Shown: in pieces, positions 13,759 to 17,762 of the stretch
Layout of the letters: the number at the start of each line of letters is the position of its first letter
How positions within the stretch are numbered: the stretch's first letter is position 1
Assembly (NCBI GenBank): GCA_944326625.1
Contig: CALVER010000011.1
Coordinates: 1 to 17,762 of the forward strand
Direction of reading: 5' to 3'
DNA: 17,762 nt
From: Candidatus Gastranaerophilales bacterium
GTDB lineage: Bacteria > Cyanobacteriota > Vampirovibrionia > Gastranaerophilales > Gastranaerophilaceae
Program-made: the position numbers and the translations under genes
Notes under the pieces: model-generated
The model's input: only the letters and a program-made list of their open reading frames with translations
Told to the model about the DNA's origin: nothing
The model's database searches: none

Positions 13759-15581
13759 AGTTCCTCTTGTTTCTTAAATTGCATTTCATATAAGTGTTTG
13801 TATTTTCCGTTATCAAGTTTCATAAGCTCATCGTGCGTACCGAGTTCAGCGAGCTCGCCCTCGTTAATAACCGCAATTCTGTCGGCGTTTTTAATTGTTG
13901 ACAGCCTGTGAGCGATTACGAAAACTGTTTTGTTTTGGATAAGGTTATCCAGAGCTTTTTGAACAATAGCTTCGGATTCGTTGTCGAGTGCGGAGGTAGC
14001 CTCGTCCAAAATTACAATCGGGGCGTCCTTAAGCATTGCACGCGCAATTGCAACACGCTGTCTCTGCCCGCCCGAAAGCGTTGTGCCGCGTTCGCCCACA
14101 TAAGTTTCAAGTCCTTTGTCCAATGTTGATATAAATTCGTCCAAATGCGCCATTTTAACAACTTTTGCAACTTCTTCCGCAGAAGCATTTTCATTACCCA
14201 TCATAATATTTTCTTTTATTGTTCCGGAAAACAGATAATTATCCTGAAAAACAAATGATATTTGATTTCTCAGAGATTTAAGTGTGTAATTTCTTATATC
14301 AATCCCGTCGAATTCAACCGCGCCGCGGGTTACGTCATAAAACCTCGGAACAAGGTTTACAAGCGTACTTTTTCCGCCCCCGGAATTCCCGACCAGCGCT
14401 ATTGTTTCGTTCTTATGAACACGCAGATTGATGTTTTTCAAAACAGGCAGTCCCGGTTCATATTCGAAACAAACGTTATTAAAATTAATATCATTATTTA
14501 ATCCGTGAAGTTCAAGCGCGTTTTCTTTATCGCGGATATACGGAACAAGATCGAAAAGTTCAAACACACGCCCCATAGCGACGAAAGTTCCCTGCAAACC
14601 TGTCAGGGTATTGCCGAGGTTTTTGACCGGTTTATACAAAAGCAAAAGTGAAGTCACAAAAGACATCATACTTCCTGCAGTAAGAGCACCCGTCAAAATC
14701 AAATGGGTTCCGTACCAGAAAACCAGCGCAATACCGATTGAACATACAAAGTACATAATCGGCGACATCCAGCCCACACGCTTTGTCAAAGACATTGCAA
14801 GGTCAAACTGCTGGTGAATCTGACCTTCAAACTTTTTGTTCTGATCTTCCTGAAGATTATAAGCCGCAACAATCTTGTTGCCCGCAAAAGTTTCGTTAAA
14901 GTTGGTTGTCATATTCCCGCCAACAACCATTGAGGCATTGGAAACCGTTTTAATTTTTTTCCTGATAAACGTAACAGGCGTAATAGCAAGCCCCATAACG
15001 GTTACGCCGACAATCGCAAGCTGCCACGAGTTATACAATAATACCGCAACCAGCCCAACAATGCCGAAAGCCGTTGATATAAAGGTCTGCAAATTAGCAA
15101 TAATACTTTTTGACGCAGCATCCGGATCTGACAAAAATCTTGTCAAAACAAGCCCTGATGAGTTTACGTCATAAAACTGCGGATCCAGTGAGGTTAATTT
15201 CTTAAACAAATCCACTTTAAGCGTATTGGAAATTTTTTGCCCCAGCCAATCTGTCAAATAATGGCTCAAGTATTTCAAAACCCCTTGAAACGCGGCAAAA
15301 AGCACAATACCGATTGGGATTATAGCCGCAAATCCCGCCTGAATTCGGATATCATGCCCCATAAGATTATAGGTTACGGACGGATTTCCGTTGATAACCA
15401 AATCCATATACGGCCTTAAAGAAAGCGCTACAACACCGTCCAATAAGCCCAGAGGTATTGCTATAACAAGGTTAATTAAAATTCTTGCCCAGAAAGGCTT
15501 GATATACGGAAAAATCTTCTTGAGCAAATAACCGTATCTGAACGCGTCTTTAGAAACTGTATTTTTTAATCTGTATTCCAT
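13752..15581 (-). CDS. MsbA-type ABC exporter (fused permease-ATPase)
   Basis: A 609-aa half-transporter. Six membrane segments occupy residues about 28-325 (for example ARILINLVIAIPLGLLDGVV and FGIVGLVAVLLYNSWQLAIV). The ATPase domain has Walker A GNSGGGKST (398-406), Q-loop VFQDNYLFSGTI, signature LSGGQRQR (502-509), Walker B ILDEATSALD (524-533) and switch histidine H558 in AHRLST. All catalytic residues are present. Dimers of this type flip lipid A-core (MsbA) or export lipids and drugs; sequence alone does not separate these. GAGGGA is four bases before the ATG. The 111-aa gene follows in the same operon. Confidence 0.9.
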   Translation of the reverse strand: MEYRLKNTVSKDAFRYGYLLKKIFPYIKPFWARILINLVIAIPLGLLDGVVALSLRPYMDLVINGNPSVTYNLMGHDIRIQAGFAAIIPIGIVLFAAFQGVLKYLSHYLTDWLGQKISNTLKVDLFKKLTSLDPQFYDVNSSGLVLTRFLSDPDAASKSIIANLQTFISTAFGIVGLVAVLLYNSWQLAIVGVTVMGLAITPVTFIRKKIKTVSNASMVVGGNMTTNFNETFAGNKIVAAYNLQEDQNKKFEGQIHQQFDLAMSLTKRVGWMSPIMYFVCSIGIALVFWYGTHLILTGALTAGSMMSFVTSLLLLYKPVKNLGNTLTGLQGTFVAMGRVFELFDLVPYIRDKENALELHGLNNDINFNNVCFEYEPGLPVLKNINLRVHKNETIALVGNSGGGKSTLVNLVPRFYDVTRGAVEFDGIDIRNYTLKSLRNQISFVFQDNYLFSGTIKENIMMGNENASAEEVAKVVKMAHLDEFISTLDKGLETYVGERGTTLSGGQRQRVAIARAMLKDAPIVILDEATSALDNESEAIVQKALDNLIQNKTVFVIAHRLSTIKNADRIAVINEGELAELGTHDELMKLDNGKYKHLYEMQFKKQEELC

Positions 15582-15612
15582 AAAATCCCTCAGTAAAATT
15601 TCGCATGATTAG

Positions 15613-15641
15613 ATTATTGCATAAAAAAATACTTCGGGCAA
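15613..15641 (-). promoter_or_regulatory. promoter of the ABC exporter operon
   Basis: On the minus strand TTGCCC (15636-15641), a 17-base spacer and AATAAT (15613-15618) with TGC before it. Transcription would begin near 15606, giving a leader of about 25 bases that holds the GAGGGA ribosome site. Confidence 0.55.
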
Positions 15642-15735
15642 ATTTAACTGTCATCCCAAGTTTACATTGCGAACCAAAATTTTTGTCATACTGAACATGT
15701 TTGACTACTTTTTATTAAATTTAAGTTAATATTTC

Positions 15736-16911
15736 TTATTCAAACAAAGATATGTATTTATTAAAACAAATTGCGGTATGTTTTCTTTTTAACTTTTCTG
15801 ACTTCATCTTTATAACACAAGGTTCCACCATATTAAGTTTAATCAAATCTAGTGCCAAATTCTTTGCTGTTGGCATTGTAATATTTAATTTTTGTGATAT
15901 TTCAGAAATAGTTAAAATTGGTTCGTTATATAATTCTTCTAATAATAATTGAGCATTTTGAGCTTTAGCCCCAAGAGCAATAATCTGTTTGCTACATTCT
16001 TTTTGTAATTCATTAAATTCGTGGTAAATTTTATATGTATTTTGAGCCGCACTATTCAAAGAATCAATAAAAAATAAAATCCAGGATTCTATATCTCCTG
16101 TATTATTCGCAACTTTTAAAGCATTAGTGTAGTTATCTTTATTCCTTTCAAAAATATAAGAAACATTAAACCAGGGCTTTATAAGTTGTTTTGAGTCTAA
16201 CAATTGTGCAAGAATAAGAAGACGGCCAATTCTTCCATTTCCATCCTCAAAAGGATGAATTGTTTCGAATTGATAATGAAATAATGCCATTTTAACAAGC
16301 ACAGGTAGCTTTAAATCTGAATTGTGCCAGAAATTATATAAATCAGTCAATAATTCCGGTAATTCTTTCCAATGTGGAGGAACAAATAAAGCACTTTTTA
16401 TTGTATTTCCCCCAATCCAATTCTGTTTTTTTCTTATACAACCGGGATTTTTATCATATCCTCGCACACTATCAAGAAGTGTTTCATGTAAATTACACAT
16501 GAATCTTTCACTTATAGGTATTTTTTCAAGAAGATTGCTCATTTCAAAAGTTGCTTTTATATAATTGCTTACCTCTTCTCTGTCTTTTATTTTCTCGGTA
16601 TCTTTTATATTATCTTCCGGCATTAACATTTCGCTAAATGTCGTTCTGGTTCCTTCCATAAAAGAGGATTTTACAGCCTCTTGTTTTACAATCATTCTTA
16701 AAAATACATCCATATTCTTTAAATTTTTAGAATCAGCATTTAGTTCGGCAATACTTTTAATTGTGCTTTCAGATAAAAGATAAATATCCGGATTTGTTAT
16801 TTTAAATCCTGTATTTAATAGATTCGGCATAAAGTATTCATATGATATATTTTCATACTCATTTTTTTCATTCAAAAATAGTTCCGTTGCTTTTTTATAT
16901 TCTCCATACAT
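15736..16911 (-). CDS. Fic-domain AMP-transferase with winged-helix C-terminus
   Basis: A 391-aa Fic protein starting MYGEYKKATE, with AGAGGA eight bases upstream (a longer start at 16950 would lie at the promoter). The N-terminal region fits Fic_N and carries the inhibitory helix S82-x-x-x-E86-G87 (class II autoinhibition). The active loop HPFEDGNGRIGR at 219-230 is complete, with the catalytic histidine. Residues about 320-365 (TISEISQKLNITMPTAKNLA) form a winged helix-turn-helix. Such proteins transfer AMP from ATP to a protein hydroxyl and can be toxin-like or regulatory. No antitoxin partner adjoins it. The gene is visibly more AT-rich, with more A/T third positions than its neighbours, so it was probably acquired by transfer. 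Confidence 0.93.
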   Translation of the reverse strand: MYGEYKKATELFLNEKNEYENISYEYFMPNLLNTGFKITNPDIYLLSESTIKSIAELNADSKNLKNMDVFLRMIVKQEAVKSSFMEGTRTTFSEMLMPEDNIKDTEKIKDREEVSNYIKATFEMSNLLEKIPISERFMCNLHETLLDSVRGYDKNPGCIRKKQNWIGGNTIKSALFVPPHWKELPELLTDLYNFWHNSDLKLPVLVKMALFHYQFETIHPFEDGNGRIGRLLILAQLLDSKQLIKPWFNVSYIFERNKDNYTNALKVANNTGDIESWILFFIDSLNSAAQNTYKIYHEFNELQKECSKQIIALGAKAQNAQLLLEELYNEPILTISEISQKLNITMPTAKNLALDLIKLNMVEPCVIKMKSEKLKRKHTAICFNKYISLFE

Positions 16912-16946
16912 AAAAAAAATCCTCTTTATTTTAATACCTGCGCCGC

Positions 16947-17024
16947 TCATTAAAATATTAAGTCAAAAATTTTAATAAGTCAATTGCTTAATATAATTTT
17001 CTATCATTAATTTTAATAAGTAAA
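16947..17024 (-). promoter_or_regulatory. fic promoter carrying three copies of a TTGACTTATTAAAAT repeat
   Basis: On the minus strand TTGACT (16978-16983) and TAATAT (16955-16960) are 17 bases apart, a good promoter. Copies of TT(G/T)ACTTA-A/T-TA followed by A/T and ending TGA lie at 17004-17024, 16963-16983 and 16947-16966. The middle copy covers the -35 and spacer and the last covers the -10. Copies one and two are 41 bases apart, about four helical turns. Confidence 0.6.
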
Positions 17025-17083
17025 TAAATGATTAAATAATTATATATAAATTTTTATTTTCTTTACATTCAAAAAATTTAATC

Positions 17084-17105
17084 AGCTGTAATACAAATTA
17101 CAGCT
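17084..17105. terminator. perfect hairpin between fic and the tRNA region
   Basis: Nine-base arms AGCTGTAAT and ATTACAGCT pair perfectly around ACAA. On the minus strand a T-rich stretch begins about eight bases after the stem, so this is a possible second terminator; a T-tract directly after the stem is lacking. Confidence 0.4.
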
Positions 17106-17118
17106 TGAAAAAAACACT

Positions 17119-17143
17119 AAAAAAAAGCCTTTTCGACTTTTTT
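17119..17143 (-). terminator. terminator downstream of the tRNA-Leu region
   Basis: On the minus strand AAAAAAGTC and GGCTTTTTT pair with one mismatch around GAAAA, and the T-run reaches eight bases. It would end transcripts coming through the tRNA and its truncated copy and shield fic. Confidence 0.55.
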
Positions 17144-17151
17144 AGAAAAAA

Positions 17152-17199
17152 TGGGCATGAAGAGACTTTCTTGGGTCACTCGCGTTAAACGTGTCTACG
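17152..17199 (-). pseudogene. truncated tRNA-Leu copy lacking the anticodon arm
   Basis: A 23-bp segment covering the tRNA 3' end plus adjacent A residues (17145-17167) is repeated exactly at 17329-17351 in the intact tRNA-Leu gene. Beyond it both copies keep CGCGTTA and CGTGTCTAC, but here only two bases separate these words where the intact gene has the complete anticodon stem-loop. The T-loop is also destroyed. It cannot make a tRNA and looks like a deletion-bearing duplicate or an integration scar. Confidence 0.7.
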
Positions 17200-17328
17200 G
17201 TTTTTGCTCCGGGGACTTCGTTCCCTTCGCAAAACACCTTCGCACTCCGCTCGCTCCCCGCTCAAACTCCGACAAGGCTTCGCCTTGTAGAGTTCTCGTC
17301 TCTTTTGTAATGGGTTTATGTATATTTT
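17200..17328. other. GC-richer segment between tRNA pseudogene and tRNA, no gene
   Basis: This stretch is much richer in C and G than the AT-rich flank on the fic side. It contains a hairpin with arms ACAAGGC and GCCTTGT at 17271-17287 closed by a TTC loop. Open frames across it also read through the tRNA and show no domain. With the flanking 23-bp direct repeat it forms a 184-bp period. Confidence 0.5.
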
Positions 17329-17335
17329 GAAAAAA

Positions 17336-17414
17336 TGGGCATGAAGAGACTCGAACTCCCACGCGTTAGCACTAGTTCCTAAGACTAGCGTGTCTACCAT
17401 TCCACCACATGCCC
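17336..17414 (-). tRNA. tRNA-Leu (anticodon UAG)
   Basis: On the minus strand the acceptor arm GGGCATG pairs with CATGCCC, followed by discriminator A. The D-arm GTGGAATGGTAGACAC is the leucine type. The anticodon stem CTAGT/ACTAG encloses loop CTTAGGA, giving UAG, which reads CUN leucine codons. The variable region is 11 bases, shorter than usual for leucine tRNAs, and the T-arm GGGAG-TTCGAGT-CTCTT contains two G-U pairs. CCA is not encoded; a run of T residues follows. Confidence 0.92.
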
Positions 17415-17507
17415 ATATTTGGTTGCCTTCGGCAGAGTACCACATGCCAGTATCTATTCGGTTACAGTACCTCTTTGCCAAGATCGGTTCCGCGTTATTC
17501 AATTATC

Positions 17508-17530
17508 AAAAGACGGTAATGCCGTCTTTT
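17508..17530. other. perfect hairpin at the tRNA transcript start
   Basis: Nine-base arms AAAAGACGG and CCGTCTTTT surround TAATG. In tRNA orientation the predicted transcription start falls inside the first arm, so the precursor would begin with this stem. In either orientation it also resembles a short terminator. Confidence 0.5.
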
Positions 17531-17533
17531 TCT

Positions 17534-17562
17534 AATCTATATTAACCCGTCCGGAATGTCAA
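17534..17562 (-). promoter_or_regulatory. promoter of tRNA-Leu
   Basis: On the minus strand a perfect -35 TTGACA (17557-17562), a 17-base spacer and TAGATT (17534-17539). It is the best -35 in the window. The leader to the tRNA would be about 110 bases. Confidence 0.7.
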
Positions 17563-17611
17563 GCCTTTAATCATAAGAGTTTATATATCACCAAAATATT
17601 ATTAATATATT

Positions 17612-17638
17612 GTCATCCCGCATTTATTGCGGGATCTT
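17612..17638. repeat. REP-like element, second copy of the 5137-5163 sequence
   Basis: Identical over 27 bases to 5137-5163, with the inverted repeat CCCGCA/TGCGGG inside. Similarity continues more weakly in the next 40 bases (CGCAATGC, CAAGA), so the two belong to one dispersed family. Confidence 0.8.
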
Positions 17639-17680
17639 GCCGCTTACAAGCTGAAACGCAATGCCGACAAGACCCTGGAG

Positions 17681-17701
17681 AAGGGGAGAGATTCTCCCCT
17701 T
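17681..17701 (-). terminator. hairpin at the stop codon of the LuxR-type gene
   Basis: Nine-base arms AAGGGGAGA and TCTCCCCTT with loop GAT. The A residues of the TAA stop codon are part of the stem. No T-tract follows, so it may protect the mRNA end rather than terminate. Confidence 0.45.
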
Positions 17702-17762
17702 ACACCATGCCTTCCTTAACCGCCTTGACGGCTGCCTGAACACGATCGTTTACGCACATTTT
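17700..17762 (-). CDS. LuxR-type DNA-binding regulator, C-terminal end only
   Basis: Twenty residues before the stop are visible, KMCVNDRVQAAVKAVKEGMV, cut by the right edge. This is the end of a LuxR/FixJ helix-turn-helix domain: the segment after the recognition helix, where families such as NarL read K-L-x-V-x-D-R-x-Q-A-A-V followed by a helix and a G-L-V-like end. The protein is probably a response regulator or other LuxR-family transcription factor, but its sensor or receiver domain lies outside the window. The gene ends at a strong hairpin and a REP-like repeat, upstream of the tRNA promoter on the same strand. Confidence 0.75.
   Translation of the reverse strand, partial: KMCVNDRVQAAVKAVKEGMV

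Noticed and set aside
15582..15735. Possible small gene between the exporter and fic
   Set aside because: The 154 bases hold the exporter promoter and a degenerate GTCATCCC repeat only; no frame with a start and ribosome site is seen.
16912..16950. Longer start for the Fic protein (MSGAGIKIKRIFF extension)
   Set aside because: It begins within bases of the predicted -10 box and lacks a ribosome site, whereas the ATG at 16911 has AGAGGA at good spacing.
17185..17502. Minus-strand 105-aa frame
   Set aside because: It reads straight through the intact tRNA-Leu gene and palindromic flank; no gene is supported.

Overview
The window looks like a moderately AT-rich chromosome of an anaerobic bacterium with a Gram-negative-type envelope. 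An uncultured gut lineage such as Vampirovibrionia/Gastranaerophilales is one possibility, but that is inferred from style (rubredoxin, an MsbA-type exporter, many REP-like hairpins) and nothing in the window proves it. No rRNA is present. Translation is with the standard bacterial code.

Region 1 (1-236) is a 60-bp tandem repeat that runs off the left edge. Region 2 (237-8575, minus strand) is the packaging, head and head-tail module of a tailed phage. In transcription order it holds TerS, TerL, portal, scaffold, HK97-fold major capsid, a DnaT-like connector, an unknown 121-aa protein, a head-tail joining protein, a tail terminator-like protein and a tail protein with a Dit-like C-terminus. 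No integrase, repressor, lysis gene or tape measure lies inside the window, so it is an incomplete view of a prophage or of a domesticated phage/gene-transfer-agent-like locus. Three things interrupt this operon. About 570 bp of REP-like hairpins sit between scaffold and capsid, an intrinsic terminator follows the capsid gene, and an oppositely oriented membrane-anchored metallophosphoesterase with its own strong promoter lies among the connector genes. A control region at about 8580-8836 (helically phased repeats, a perfect GC-rich palindrome, a promoter) separates the packaging genes from a 44-aa ribbon-helix-helix-like gene.

Region 3 (9016-13356) is host housekeeping: recN, then convergent rubredoxin, then a tightly overlapping plus-strand operon of YbgC-type thioesterase, RluB/RsuA-type pseudouridine synthase and CoaE. 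A convergent cysteine amidohydrolase follows, with a Met/Gly/Phe-rich N-terminus and a Shine-Dalgarno sequence buried in a perfect hairpin. Region 4 (13423-15581) is an MsbA-type ABC exporter translationally coupled to an unknown 111-aa protein.

Region 5 (15736-17762) holds a visibly more AT-rich Fic (AMPylator) gene under a repeat-bearing promoter, tandem hairpins, a truncated tRNA-Leu pseudogene, an intact tRNA-Leu(UAG) and its promoter, another REP-like element, and the C-terminus of a LuxR-type regulator cut by the right edge. recN and the thioesterase gene have -10 boxes six bases before their ATG, which predicts leaderless mRNAs. The recN, thioesterase and exporter promoters share a TTGCC(C/T) -35 box.
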